A stretch of 64,000 nucleotides of DNA from Culex pipiens pallens (Eukaryota; Arthropoda; Insecta; Diptera; Culicidae), in assembly GCF_016801865.2 (NCBI RefSeq), contig NC_068937.1, positions 96,225,278-96,289,277 on the forward strand. The letters run 5' to 3'. The notes below the pieces were generated by a model. That model saw nothing but the letters and a program-made list of their open reading frames with translations. It was not told the origin of the DNA and did no database searches. Of this stretch, positions 10,743-22,900 are shown in pieces; within the stretch, counting starts at the first letter, position 1, and every line of letters starts with the position of its first letter. The position numbers and the translations under genes are program-made.

Positions 10743-11421
10743 TAGGGTGTAATATCAAAATCGATTTTCCAGCACAGCAATTTTTCAGTTCCTTTTGGGG
10801 TCCTAAACAACTCCCCAAAGTTTGGGAACGATTGGTTTAGTCCTCACTTTGCGCAAAGCGATTCAATTTTCCATATAAATTTGTATGGGAAAAACCATTT
10901 TTTTGGATTTTGATATTTATAAAATCCACGTTTCACGCTGTACTAAAACCGGATTCATATTCGGATGCTCTGAAATGTGCTCTACAACTTTCCCGAAGAG
11001 ACTATGGTGCTAGCTTGTCCCTGAAAGAAGATACAGCGTCCTCAAAACTCGTCTAAAACGTGATTTTCGAACAAAAAACAAGTTTTAGACGAGTTTTGAA
11101 CACGCTGTATCTTTTTATAAGAGCAAGTTAGCACCATACTCTCTTCGGGAAAGTTCTAGAGCACCTTCTAGAGCATCCGAATATGAATCCGGTTTTAGTA
11201 CAGCGTGAAACGTGGATTTTATAAATATCAAAATCCAAAAAAATGGTTTTTCCCATACAAATTTATATGGAAAAATGAATCGCTTTGCGCAAAGTGAGGA
11301 CTAAACCAATCGTTCCCAAACTTTGGGGAGTAGTTTAGGACCCCAAAAGGAACTGAAAAATAGTTGTGCTCGCTAAATTTGGACTACTTTACTTTTTTCC
11401 ATACAACCATATTACACCCTA
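10743..11421. mobile_element. hAT-type MITE, 679 bp, palindromic
   Basis: The ends are TAGGGTGTAATAT and its complement. GTGTACAA is duplicated on both sides (10735-10742, 11422-11429). An 8-bp duplication of the nTnnnnAn form is typical of hAT transposition. The arms pair over most of their length around a centre near 11070. There is no coding capacity. A related but damaged copy lies at 20258-21035. Confidence 0.82.
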
Positions 11422-11645
11422 GTGTACAAACTTTTTTTGCACCTTTTTTATTTTCGTAAAAGTATTTGTTATGTAACTTTTTATAGAAATCATCTTTTCA
11501 TGAGCTTTTTGTAGCAAAATGTTTGGCATGAGTTTCTGAACAAAACGTAGTACTAGGTTCCTGTCAAACTATATTTTTTTTACATGTTTCATCACAAAAT
11601 GTGCATAGTGCCCAAGGGGTGTAAATACTTTTTTTACATACTGTA

Positions 11646-12960
11646 AGTTTCACCGTTTTTCCCCATACAAATTTGAACTTCGAGTAACAATGAGTAAATG
11701 TAGACTGATTTAACCAATTTTGAAAAAAGTCCCATATTAACACTTGTTAACAAAAGTTTTTATAAAAATCAAGTTTTAACGAGATTTTTTCAGCGCTATT
11801 TTTTTTCTTTTACTGGAAGTTTTTATATAAAAAATATAAACACAAAAAAAAAACCAAAAAAGGTAAAAACATATTGGCAATAAATTAGTTTTTAAGACTT
11901 TCAAAACTTTCCTTAAATTTCAAAAACTTATGGATCTTTAAATTTTTCAATTTTTAAGTTAAATTTGAAGAATCTGTCGAAAATATTCTTTCTTAAGAAT
12001 TTTTCAATAAAAACTTCGAGATTTACTCGATTCTGAGTCGAAATTTGTCGATTGCGGTCGATTGATCTCATTTTAAATTTGCAGTTTAAAAAATGTTATG
12101 TTCACCCCTTGATTTGTTGGGCCAATTTATACCTAACTGAGAACTGAGATCAATTCTTTTTTCTCTTCTTCTTCTTTTTTATTTTCTTTCAATTCCATCC
12201 AAAAATATCAAATTTGTGTGGTTTTCCATGTTTTTGAGTTCATCTATTGTAATAAAAAAAGTGTCGGGTTTTATGCCATTTAATTTCAAAATTAAACCTT
12301 TTTTGGAAATTATTCTAAAAATAATAGAATTTTACGTTACTTTAAATCCATTTTTATTTTTTTAATTAAGGATTTTAAACATTCATAAAACAATTTAAAT
12401 TATGATTTTTTTTTAAATCATTCCATTACAAAAACAAATACAATAATCATAAAACATTTTTTTCAAAACATTTAAAACGCAATTGATAAAAACTTTCCAT
12501 ATTAAAAATTTATTTTTTATTGTAAAAAGTATAAAAATTTAAGAAAATCTAAATTGGAGAGATTGAAAAATTAAAAAATTTAAAAAAAATATTTTACATT
12601 GATTAATCCGGACAAGATTTTTTAAAATTTTATTGTTTTATTTTTTTATTTTTTTTTATTTTGGAACATGAAAATCATTTGATACAATTTATTTTTTAAA
12701 GTCTTATTTTTCAAGCATTAATGAATTTTTGAAATTTTCGAAATCGGCTTGGGACACATATCGAGATTTTCTCGATCGTCAGTCGAAATTTGTCAAAGGA
12801 AGATCGACCATTGAAAATTATTGATCGTGTGCAATGATTACCACGAGTCAGTTTCAACTTTTGCGATCAAAATTTCCATTCAAAAATTTTAATAAATATG
12901 TTTAATGAGGAGAACAGAAAATTTCTTAAAAGTTTTGAATTTTTTTCCAATGTCTTTATA
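11646..12960. other. Very AT-rich DNA, no gene recognised
   Basis: Long A and T runs, no open frame over 60 codons and no clear repeat boundary. Confidence 0.6.
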
Positions 12961-14059
12961 ACTAGAGTGTACTCGAGTTGATCACAAAATGTCCATGTCA
13001 GAATTAAAAAAAATACATTTAGCAGGGTTGTTAAAATATCAAAATATCAGCTCTCAGCAACTACAATTATCTCGCCTGAATATTCATGCCTCAAATACAA
13101 CTGCTCTTCTCTCTTCATTGAAACTCTCAGCGCCGAACATAGCCGAACACGTTTTCGTGTTTACACACTCGCGATTGACATTTTCCTTTTCTCTCTCATT
13201 CCCGCTTCCACGATCATCCTACCGCGACAGCGTTTAACCACAAAAGCCGCCACAAAACCAATTTCGCAAACGCCGTTTTATCGGGACGTCATGCGTGGTC
13301 GGCTCCTAATCGCCATCTCGCGTTCTCTCAATGCAGTTTTCGGAGAGATTGGGAGACTCAGCGGTGAGAGCGCAGAGTCGAGGAAAAGGGGAGGAGTGAT
13401 AAAGAGAGAGAATGACATCGCTGGGAATCACGAGACACAAGAAGAGATCTCACAGGCTATAGTGACGGCCGCTATACTCTCGGATATTTTTGGTGCAGAG
13501 ATAATCTATTGATAGCTTTTTTATCACTCATTTGCAACACTGACATTTAGCAATTTAAAATTTGGTTTTTGGTAATTTCAAATTTAAAGTGTGCAAGATT
13601 ATGTCTTTAATTCTCCAGAAAAAGTTTTTGTGAAACATATCGATTTATATATTAAATTCGAATCATCTTTACATAGAAATCTGTTCTAGTAGGCATTTTC
13701 ACCTAGTTGAAATGTAAAATTGAGAGACTGGTTTTACACGATTACAAAGAAAAAATATTCATAGAATCCAAATAAAGCACATTTTCAAAGAAAGCGTCAC
13801 GATGCTGTGTGTAAAATAATTTCAGTTTTTACCGTTCAATGCCGTTTTAATTTAACGGTTCAAAAGCTCTGAGTTCAAAAACAGTGTAAATTTGGTATGC
13901 TTTTGAAAATAGTTAATAAGTTCATGCTGTACAACCTGATTGCTAGCAGAACCTGATCAAAGTCCAAATTGAAACAGAGATTTGAATTAAATTAAAATTG
14001 TTTTGTATAGGAAGCGATTAAAACAATTTTAAATATCAATGAGGCAATTTGACCAATTT
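12961..14059. other. Mixed DNA with a GC-richer patch, no gene recognised
   Basis: 13080-13510 is richer in GC and purine runs than its surroundings and holds frames of 73-82 codons on + without recognisable domains. The outer parts of the patch show weak inverted similarity (about 13016-13050 against 13520-13555), so it may be a degenerate transposon. The remainder is AT-rich. Confidence 0.4.
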
Positions 14060-14134
14060 CCTGCTGCATTGGTTGTTGTTTATTTCTTCTCAACAGGCAC
14101 TTATTTTGCCCCAATGATGCACTTAAAACTAAAT

Positions 14135-17100
14135 TTACATACGTAACAAAGATCTTAACAAGGACACAAACTTAAAACGCAACGTGGTACGAGACACATC
14201 TAAGCTAAACACACTGGACACTTTGTTAAACGCTCTCTTTAGTCCGTTGATGGCACCATTCGCGCTGTAGTTGGTGCGGCGAAACGGAACTTCGAGAGCT
14301 GGCGTGTGGCGTAGTTGACGGGTAGGCACTCGGAGCTGAATCTGGTTACGCAGGTCAGGGCAATCAATCCGGCCGAGTAGGACATCAGCAGAAGTCATCG
14401 CACGGGCTAGGTCTCGTCGTAGCTGTAGTGTATCGAGGTCGATCAAACGGCAGCGTTGTTCGTACGGCGGAAGATGCAAGGGATTTGTCCACGGCAGCTG
14501 CCTGAGGGCATATCGCACAAACCTTCGTTGGATGCTTTCGAGGCGACTAACAGCGTTGTTGTAGTGCGGGGACCACACTGTTGAGCAGTACTCTAGAGTG
14601 GATCGAACCAGCGAGCAGTACAGGGTCTTTAGACAATAAATGTCAGTGAACTTGCGCGTCATGCGGATTACCAATCCTAGTTGTCGGGAGGCTTTGGCGA
14701 TTATGTATGACAGATGCTGCTTGAAAGTGAGTTGCGTGTCCAAGATGACTCCCAAATCCTTCACGTGAGTGACCCGTTCGACAGAAGTATCATTAATACG
14801 GTAGTCGAAGGTTACTGGGAAGTGTCTCCGACTGAACGTGATCGCTTGGCATTTTCCAGGGTTGAGGATCATGCGGTTCACCTCGCACCAACCAGCAAAC
14901 CTGTCAAGATCGCGCTGCAATGCTTCGGCGTCGTTCGAGTTGTCAATTCGAGCAAAAAGCTTGAGGTCATCCGCGTAAACGAGGCGAGGTCCAGTGACGG
15001 TGTAATTAACGTCGTTAAAGTAAAACAGGAATACCACCGGACCGAGGTGGCTTCCTTGCGCGATACCCGATGTGGCTTCGATGATATCGGAAAGTGCGTC
15101 TCCGATTCTCACCCTCAGCGAACGTCCCGTTAGATAAGACTTGAACCAGGCCAATAGGCTTCCTCGGAAACCCAATCTCTCAAGCTTAGCAACAGCGATG
15201 CGATGGTTAATTTTGTCGAAGGCGGCTGACAGATCTGTGTAGATGGCATCGGTTTGAGAGTGGGCGTCGAAGCTGTTGATGATCGATTCGGTGAAGCAAA
15301 GGAGATTGGTTGCTGTTGAGCGCTTAGGAAAGAACCCGTGTTGTTCATCAGCAAGGTCTTGGCGGCAATGCGAGAAAACCGGATCAATCACAACCAATTC
15401 CAGCAACTTTGAGGTGGCACACAAAGCGGAAATCCCACGGTAGTTCTCCACGTTTGTTCGATCGCCTTTTTTGTGCACTGGAAACATGTAAGCTTGCTTC
15501 CAGGCAACAGGAAACTTTCCAGAGCTCAACGAAAGACGAAACAGGTGTAAGAGTGGTGCCGATAGGCTGGAGGAACAACGTTTCAGCAGGGTAGACGGTA
15601 TCCCGTCCGGTCCTGGTGAGCAAGAGTGTTTTAGTTTGGATGCAGCGGCTTGGATGGTACCTTCATCAATCTCGATCGAAGCCAGTAGTTCATCCCGACG
15701 TGGAACGTTTTCTGCGGCGGCTCGAACTTCCTCATCAGTAATAGGCTCCGCACAGAATACACCGGCAAACTTCTTCGCGAAAAGCTGGCAAATTTTGTCT
15801 GCATCATCTCCTTCATCGTCAGCCAACCGCATTGAAGTCGGCAATCCAGATTCTCTACGGCTCTCGTTGACGAATTTCCAGAATTTCTTCGGGTCGGTTT
15901 TCAATTTCTTCTGCATTTTGCGCTGGTAGTTTGCAAAGCACCTGCGACTCAATCGTTGATAGCTGTGATTAATCCGAAGATAGTAGTCGCGTAAGTGTAC
16001 AGATCCGTTGGAAACCTTAAAAGCAGCTCTTTTCTGGGTCTTGAGGTGGCGAAGTTCTTGGGTTTGCCAGGGAAGGTGATGGGAGACCACCTTCCGAATC
16101 TTCGGCACAAACTGTTCAATCAGTCTTCCCAGAATACATGTGTACGTGTCGACTGCTAAATCGATGTCTACAGGGTCCAGAACTGCTGCTCCACTCGATA
16201 CCACGTAGGGCGCGGGACAAACTCTCGAAGTCGGCGCGCCGGAAGTTGTATCGGACCAGGGCGATCTCTTCTCGGTACTCGGTGCTACAGCTGCCGTCGA
16301 CCGATATAATGAGAGCCGGATGACGTGCGACTACCTTGGCGAGTGGAACCGCCGCGGCGGTGACCTCAGGGGCGGTGTCACGTACACTAACGAAGCAGAG
16401 ATCTAGACTCCGACCATCCTCGTTTGTCACGTGGTTGATCTGCTGCAGAGTGCTCGCACTGTAACTGTCGAGAAGATCACGGGCACAGGAATGGAACTGG
16501 GAGCGGTCGGGGTCGGGAAAAAGGAATCCGTTTCGGGAGTGCGTCCAATTCAACTTTGGGAGATTGAAATCACCGACGACAAAAATGTCGTCGATTGGAC
16601 GGGCTCGTTCCACAATAGATCGCACAGAATCCAGGTGAGCTTTGTACAAGTCTTTGTCGTAAGTGCGGTCCGGTGGGAAGTAAACCGCGAAGAGATACAG
16701 CACACGATCCGATAGCTTCAGCGAAACCCATACTTGCTCTACCGTCTTCCAGTTGTCCTGATGAATCCGACGAGGCTTGAAGCTTTTGCGTGCGGCGATG
16801 AGAACTCCACCACCCTCGGTTTTCTTGCTGTTATCCGGCCCGCGATTACAACGGAAGGTTTCATATTCAGGTCCGAAGATGTGAGCGGAGAGCGTGTGAT
16901 CCTTCAGCCAGGTCTCCGTCAGCGCAATGAAATCGTAGCATTCCCCTGAACTAGCGTGTAGGTAATCGATTATAGTACCGTTCATGCCACCGGCGTTTTG
17001 ATAGTACAGATGACATTGCTGAGCTGTGGGCGACGCGTGTAAAGCCGGACGGGGTGGCTGGCTGCAGCTGAAAGGTTGGGAAGCATCAGGAGACGGCGAT

Positions 17101-18047
17101 TGGACGGGAAAGCCATGATACATGCCTGAGAGTGCATGCTGGAAGACCCCTTCTCTTGAGCCGAACACAGGGCCGGGACGACTTGGAAGGCACGAACGCA
17201 GCGAGTCGCAGCAAAGCGGTGGCGCGACTGTGTCGGGAGAGTTGGGGTCTTCCATAATGCCGATGGTCGTGCGTCCCGGGTCAGCAATTTCCGCCAGTCG
17301 TAGAGAGTTCCCATTGCTACGGAGACTGGAGCTCGGCGATTCAACAAAAGGCGTGGTACTAGTCGGAACGTCGCTGGAAGTCGAGATGGCATCAGGTGCC
17401 GGGTCGTTACAAAAACGAAAAGCGTGTTGGTACTTGCCTGTAGTCGGCATTTGGAAGATTCCGCGTCCACATCCAAGCACAGGGCCGGGACGTCTTTGAT
17501 GGCACGTACAATTGATGACAAGGCAGCAGTGCGTTGGCGCGACCGTGATGGAGGGACGGGAATCTTCCATAATGCGTGTGTTCGTGCGTCCCGGGTCAGC
17601 AGTGTAACAGCAGTCGAAAGACGTGGTCAAAACGGTGTCCGCCACTGTTCGAGAAGAATCGCCGCAGGGGTAGCTGCAACTCGTCAAGACTTGTGGTGGT
17701 ACGGCGGGAGGCGGAACGTCGTCGTCAGAAGGAAAACAGCAATCGGTAGATGTTGTCAGTGCGTCTGTCGCTCCAGAGGCACTAAAAGTCGAGAACGCAT
17801 CAGGGAACGGCGATGGATGTTCGAAGAAACTAAAGTACTTGCCTGAGGGCAGATTTCGGAAGACCCCGTTTCCTGAGCCGAAAACAACGCCGGGACGACT
17901 TTGGCCGGAACGAATACGTCGGGCGACACGGGAACGGGGTGGCGCGGTTGTTTCGGGGGAACGGGGGTCAACCTTACTGCTTATGTTGATGCGTCCCGGG
18001 AGTTCAACAGATGGTCTGTTGTTTACTGCGGTGACGTATCCATCGTT
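14135..18047 (-). pseudogene. CR1/jockey-group ORF2, one frameshift
   Basis: ORF2 should encode endonuclease plus reverse transcriptase for target-primed insertion. The upstream part is open from the ORF1 overlap (about 18047) through the endonuclease to 16116. Counting from the TTG at 17687, motifs are YYQNAGG about 228, LTETWL 256-261, GGGVLIA 292-298, VGDFNLP 371-377 and RHPAL about 455. The RT part runs 16204-14135 in a different frame. Counting from the GTG at 16204, motifs are HKKGDRTNVENYRG about 244-257, TDLSAAFD 323-330, SGIAQGSHLGPVVF 379-392 and YADD 410-413. The frames switch at about 16185-16200 in a GCAGCAG-rich run, consistent with a single-base indel. There are otherwise no stops. 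The overlap with the end of ORF1 and the lack of an obvious ATG suggest coupled or shifted translation (inference). Confidence 0.82.
17060..17999 (-). repeat. Three ~80-residue repeats in the ORF2 leader
   Basis: Three in-frame units begin with PGR at 17999, 17594 and 17279 and are spaced 135 and 105 codons apart. The shared pattern is PGR, then MED-like, then TxAPP-like, then (in two units) a CC pair, then RPGxVxG, GxF, SGKY-like and a PSPDA-like ending. They lie between ORF1 and the endonuclease. I know of no named domain with this pattern. Confidence 0.75.
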
Positions 18048-18889
18048 GAGCCAGGGCTGAGAGGAGGGAAGTCCGTTTTGTTCGCAGTAGGCGGTTTGTC
18101 GCGAGAGTTTTTTGACGAGTCTTCGAACTCGCGGAACGAGATACCCTTCGGCCAGATATCTTCCAAGGCACGTTCCTCGTGCTCCGGATCAAGACCCACT
18201 CTGAACGAGACGAACGAGTACCTTGAAGTGTCCGCATCCTTCTTGACCAGCTTCGTAACTTCAGGATGAAGATCCGGAAGTCCCATGCACTGAGAGACAA
18301 TCAATTTGATGTCGTCGTCCGTGATCAGATTGAATCCGGCAAGGTACAACCAGAAACGTGGGGGGTCGGGTTTGGGAGTGATATTCGAGATGGACAGTTT
18401 CTCGAAAACAACAGTTTTTGTGCCCGTTCTAGAGGGACGTTCATCGCACCGGCGACGCTTATTACCACGTTGCCCGGTACCAGGCTTGAAAGACGATCCT
18501 CCTGCCACGACGGATGCAAACGGAGTTTGCGTGGAGCCTCCGGCCTGTTGATTCGTCACGAGAGCATCGACTTTGCCGCCCAATGTGGCCACGATCTCGG
18601 TGAGCTGCTTCACTTGCCTTGTCAGGTCGTCGACGACGCCTGATGTTGGTGCGCTCGACGATTTGAATTCCTCAATGAAGGCACGCATGCTTCGTCCATT
18701 CAGAATGCGAATGCACCCTGGGCAGAAAAACATCGCCTTTCCACTTTGGAACAACTCCCGGCTTGATTTGCTTGAGAATCCGCAGCAGTCCTGGTTGAGA
18801 TGGAAAAACAGCTCACAAAGTCCGCAGCGTACTGGCTCCAAATCGTTGATAACCGATTTGCAAGAACCGCATGTCGGTTTCGTAGCCAT
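18023..18889 (-). CDS. CR1/jockey-group ORF1 (PHD finger, RRM-like)
   Basis: This is a 288-residue protein starting at an ATG and ending TSPQ. The N-terminus has Cys7/Cys10, Cys22/Cys25, His30, Cys35 or Cys36, and Cys55/Cys58, a C4-H-C3 arrangement as in PHD fingers found in ORF1 of CR1-type LINEs. A heptad-like stretch follows (about 85-105, LTRQVKQLTEIVATLG). The C-terminal half (about 165-260) has WLYLAGF and YSFVSFRV blocks resembling an RRM-like fold. ORF1 proteins of this kind bind element RNA and chaperone nucleic acids (family knowledge). The frame is intact. ORF2 overlaps its 3' end in another frame. Confidence 0.8.
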   Translation of the reverse strand: MATKPTCGSCKSVINDLEPVRCGLCELFFHLNQDCCGFSSKSSRELFQSGKAMFFCPGCIRILNGRSMRAFIEEFKSSSAPTSGVVDDLTRQVKQLTEIVATLGGKVDALVTNQQAGGSTQTPFASVVAGGSSFKPGTGQRGNKRRRCDERPSRTGTKTVVFEKLSISNITPKPDPPRFWLYLAGFNLITDDDIKLIVSQCMGLPDLHPEVTKLVKKDADTSRYSFVSFRVGLDPEHEERALEDIWPKGISFREFEDSSKNSRDKPPTANKTDFPPLSPGSTMDTSPQ

Positions 18890-19150
18890 CGTGGAAAAAC
18901 AAAACTTCAGGACCGTTAAGAGTTCGACTGAAAAGTTTCAGCTAGTCGAGTCTAGGTGGCGCAGCGGTCGCACGAAGATGGAGAAACGATAGTGTGTGAT
19001 GGCGGAGCTGCGTGGAATCGAAGTTGAAACTGCCACCAGATAAAAACAACTCGGTAACAGCCAGCAGAATATGAATTAAGTGCACTCCACAGAATTCCAC
19101 TAAAGCAAACACTCCGAAACACCAGGGGGCGTTGGAAAATACGGGTAGGT
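18890..19150 (-). other. Probable 5' UTR/promoter of the CR1/jockey LINE
   Basis: This GC-moderate stretch lies upstream of ORF1 and ends where composition drops to AT-rich DNA (about 19150). No start signals can be assigned by eye. The boundary is approximate. Confidence 0.45.
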
Positions 19151-19260
19151 AATTTAAACACGGTTAAAAAGATAAAAAATTACAACGAAAAAATACAGTG
19201 TATTGTTTAAGTTTGTTTACATTACATTGTCTTTTTGCACAACATATTCCAATCATATTT

Positions 19261-20257
19261 GAGCAATTCCAGCTCAAATCGGGATTTTTTCTGGTACTTT
19301 TGTTCCCGACCCTCTCCGATTTTGATGAAACTTTGTTGACATGTTATCCTAGGCCTATATAAGCCATTTTTGTGTACTCGAAAATAAATTTTGCGAAGGG
19401 CGTAAGTTTATAAATATTTTTGTATTTTGTAATTTAAAAATTACTGTATCTCAAAGCCGTTGCATCGTATCAAAAAGTGGTCAAAGACAAACTTGTAGGA
19501 AATGAACGGGCTTTCTGAAAAAATAATACACTGAAATAAAAATATACGCCACTTCTATGAGATTTTTTAATTTTCAAGTTTAAAAGTTAAATTTTCAAGA
19601 TGATGTCACGATTTTTTTCGTTATTTTTTTTCAGGTAATAGCCTAAGATGTTACAAAAAGACTCACGAAAAATGCAGGATGGTATGTCTCTTCTAAAAAA
19701 ATACAAAAATCATTTACTAAAACTGTTTTTTTTTTTGAAAAGTGGTCTAAACGTCAAAATTTTCAAAAACCGATAGTGGGAATCGATTTCCCAGACAATT
19801 TTACATAAAAGTCTCCATATTGACCATTGTCCTATGTCCAATCCTTGTAAAGATACAGCGGTTTTAAAAATAAAAATGTTGAAAAAATAGGGTTTTCAGT
19901 GGTTTTTGGCAATTTCTTTATGAAAGACTTGATTTTTTCAGTCTCGTGAATGTTTGGGCTTACAGATATAAGCCTAAATACATTGTTCATAACTGAAATT
20001 AGAATATTTTATTCAGTGTGGTAGAAACCTGCATAGTAAATAAGCTTACGTAAATATTAAAACGAGTCAAATCAAAAAGCTGTCAAAGACAAACTTATGG
20101 GAAATTGGACGAGCTTTCCGGTAAAAATATTTACGAGACTGAAAAATCAAGTCTGTCATATAGAAATTGCCAAAAACCACCAAAAAACCTATTTTTTCAA
20201 CATTTGTATTTTTAAAACCACTGTATCTTCACGAGGATTGGAAATAGGACAATGGGA
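19261..20257. mobile_element. Family B foldback, truncated copy
   Basis: The copy begins GAGCAATTCCAGCT and matches the left arm and centre of the copy at 34062-36247. It includes the 'GTCAAAGACAAACTT' and 'GACATGTTATCCTA' words. Part of the second arm is present from about 20050 ('ATGGGAAATTGGACGAGC'). The match stops at about 20257, where a hAT-type element begins without a spacer. Confidence 0.78.
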
Positions 20258-21035
20258 GCGATTGGTCAGGCCTACGATTGGCGCAAAGCGAATGAAATTT
20301 GTATGGAAATTACTATGGGGAAACTTGCATTTTCACATTTTTTAATTTACAAAATTCATGTATTATTATTTTATGAAACTAACACCTTAGAAGTATAGCC
20401 CTGGATGTCCTGAGCAACTCGCTCGTAGACAGTATGGTGCTAAATTGCTTCTAACAAAAGTTACAAAGCGTTCAAAAGAGACATTTAAAAATACTCGGAA
20501 AAAATCATACTTTTTGCCAACACTGCCAGACTGAGGACTGAGGAATTTGGGTGCAACTTTACTAAATAATGTCTTCTAAAAATTTCTTTATGACGATTTT
20601 ACGTAAGTTTCATCTGAATATAAGAACAATCTATTTGTTTTGTATTTACTGGTTCCTTTGGCAATGTTGGCAGAAAATATGAGTTTCACTGATTATTTCA
20701 ATACACTACTTTTGAAAACTCTGTATCTTTTTTGACGCACTTTAGCACCATACTGTCTTTGGGAGAGTTGTTAAAGACATCCAGGGCTATACTTTTACGG
20801 TGTTGGTTTCATAAAATAATAAAACATGAATTTTGTAAATTCAAAAATATGAAAATGCAAGTTTCCCCATAGTAATTTCCATACAAATTTCATTCGCTTT
20901 GCACCAATCGTGGGCTTGACCAATCGCTACCAAATTTTGGGGGGTTCTTTGGGACCCTGAAAGGGACCCAACAAATGTGTTGCTGATTGGATTTTTATCA
21001 TTTTCGAATTTCCCATATAACTAGATTCCACCCTA
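20258..21035. mobile_element. hAT-type palindromic MITE, left end missing
   Basis: The right end (ATTCCACCCTA) and inner arms match the architecture of the 10743-11421 element, for example AGCGATTGGT with GCGCAAAGCG and the 'ACAGTATGGTGCTA' block. Arms pair around about 20560-20640. The left terminus is absent. The arm joins directly to the family B foldback at the shared word CAATGG, which suggests a recombination or deletion junction. Confidence 0.7.
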
Positions 21036-22900
21036 ATGGGCATGCATATGTCTCACTAATTTAGCAAAACAAATTTTGACAGAATTTAACTTAGTGTTTT
21101 AAATTTGGAACCAAAACTCGAAGATTACTTGTCAATTTCTTACAAACCGTTCAAGGTACCCCTCGGCACGAAAACCAATGAATCAATCCAACAAACCAAC
21201 TTCCGGAAGGAACTCGCCTCTTATCATCGACCTCCCCCACACTCTGCCGTGCTGCTGCAATCGTTTGCTAAGGTATTGCACGCTTCGCTTCGCAGATGAT
21301 GAGTTTGCATTTGCAGAGCTCACCTCAAATCGATAATGCGCCAACAAAAACAATGACAATAACACGTTAGTCAGATGGGTGAAGGTCTCTAGGCAAACAA
21401 ACTAATAAATGGTATGTAGGAGAGAATGAGAAGGAGAAGCCAAAGAGCGACGAATCACTAAGTCAAGGCCGCGGGTGTCATCAAACTTTTGGCGGATGAA
21501 GAAGCGCAAAAGTTGGGCATTTTTTTGGGTTGTGTATTTGAAGCAACATAATTTGGAGAGCAAATCGGGAAAAGAAACAAAAAATAACGCTCATTTGGAA
21601 TGTGCCGAACACTTTAAAGGTTGGGAAAATGTATAATTTAAACTGATGAAGCACCGGAAGCCAAAATCCCAGTTGGAGTTGGGCTCTTTGGCCATTTAGA
21701 GATATACGAGATGTATAATTATGGCGTTTAGAACGGCGGAACGGTTGGGTTGGCTGATAATTCCCGGTGTGGATTTACTAGCTTAGCCCTGCTGAAGCTG
21801 ATTGGTGATGTTACTAATTGTTAAATTAAATCGGAAATTGTGTGTGCTATCAGGAACTAAATCGGCTGCAGGGTTCCAGGAATTGATTGAGTTTAAGCTC
21901 ATTCGACGAGTTAATTATCATTTGATGATGTTTGAAAATAGTTATTTGGTTGAATTTCCTACTTCGATTTAATTTCGAAGCAGACTGTACGTTGTTCGAT
22001 CAACCAAAGGTCGAAGGGCAGAATCCAATTTGCTTCCAAAGCCATATCACGATTATTGCCTGATAATTGCAAAATTGCTGTCCAATGACACATCCCACCT
22101 CCTAAGGCTGCTTTCAACACTTGGGCCTCAAGGTACGGAGTACCTCCTACTTCACTGCTCAAACTAGTCAAAGTCTCGACGTGGTTGATCGCCCTCTCAT
22201 CAATCATCACTCGCGTCTGATAACAATCTCCTTCTTTACAACACGTGGTAGGTCTGCTAAACACATATGAACAGTTCTCTGGGATTTCGAGCTTTGGTCA
22301 ACTTGTCTAACTTTGTCGAAGACAAAACAGTATTTAAAACATTCCGATTTCCTCAAGACCTTCCCGAATGAAATCATCGCTCGATTTGAGTCACAGCCAT
22401 ACAAGTTACGCGTCACGTTACAAGCTAACGCCGGCTTCATCGAGCCGGCAATTAGAGGTCCAACCTTCTTGTCTTCAACGGTGCTCTCTGGCGCCTCACA
22501 TCTATTTTCAATAGACCACCACCAGCGCCACAGACTATGATGACGTGACAATGACGTTGCGCCTTAGCGACCACTGACTTGAGGAGTTCGGTTATTGGTT
22601 CGTCTGGTGTTTAACAAAATTAATTAACGCGCTGCTAGACGAAAAGGTATTTGTCATGCTTCTTCACCGTATGTTTGCATGGGGTGGTGCTTAATTGATT
22701 GATGTTGAACGATTAAATTTTAAATTTTCTTTTACTTAGGTAAATGTAAATAAAATTCAATAATCACATTTTTCAATTTTCCGAAATTAAACCATTTCTA
22801 CTGTGAATACAATTTTTAGGCAATCTTGATGGTAATCACATTATTTAGAAAAAAAAAATGCTTCAATATTAAATATTCTCCACACATTGCACAGTGGTCC
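21036..22900. other. Unique DNA, no gene recognised
   Basis: The region has moderate GC without tandem or inverted structure. Frames up to 114 codons on the minus strand (21959-22264, 22207-22551) overlap each other and + frames, and show no domain. Confidence 0.5.

Larger units (their letters stand above)
9381..11643. mobile_element. Large foldback element, TA target duplication, two insertions inside
   Basis: The terminal inverted repeats start CAGTATGTAAAAAAAGTA and end with its complement, flanked by TA (9379-9380, 11644-11645). The arms are long: the outer blocks 9381-9590 and 11430-11643 pair, and the inner blocks 9871-10200 and 10420-10740 pair. The pairing is interrupted by a SINE (9628-9864) in the left arm and a MITE (10743-11421) in the right. 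CAGTA-type ends with TA duplication suggest Tc1/mariner mobilisation. No transposase frame is present. Removing both insertions restores continuous arms. Confidence 0.85.
14060..19150 (-). mobile_element. CR1/jockey-group LINE (minus strand)
   Basis: Read on the minus strand the order is 5' UTR (about 19150-18890), ORF1 with a PHD-type finger (18889-18023), ORF2 with a repeat-containing leader, APE endonuclease and RT (about 18047-14135), then a short 3' UTR with a polyadenylation-like AATAAA near 14080. The outer limits are estimates because I find no clear target duplication. The region is far more GC-rich than its flanks. Confidence 0.8.

Noticed and set aside
21959..22551. Minus-strand frames of 101-114 codons as a gene
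   Set aside because: They overlap each other in different frames, contain no motif and lie in non-coding-looking DNA.
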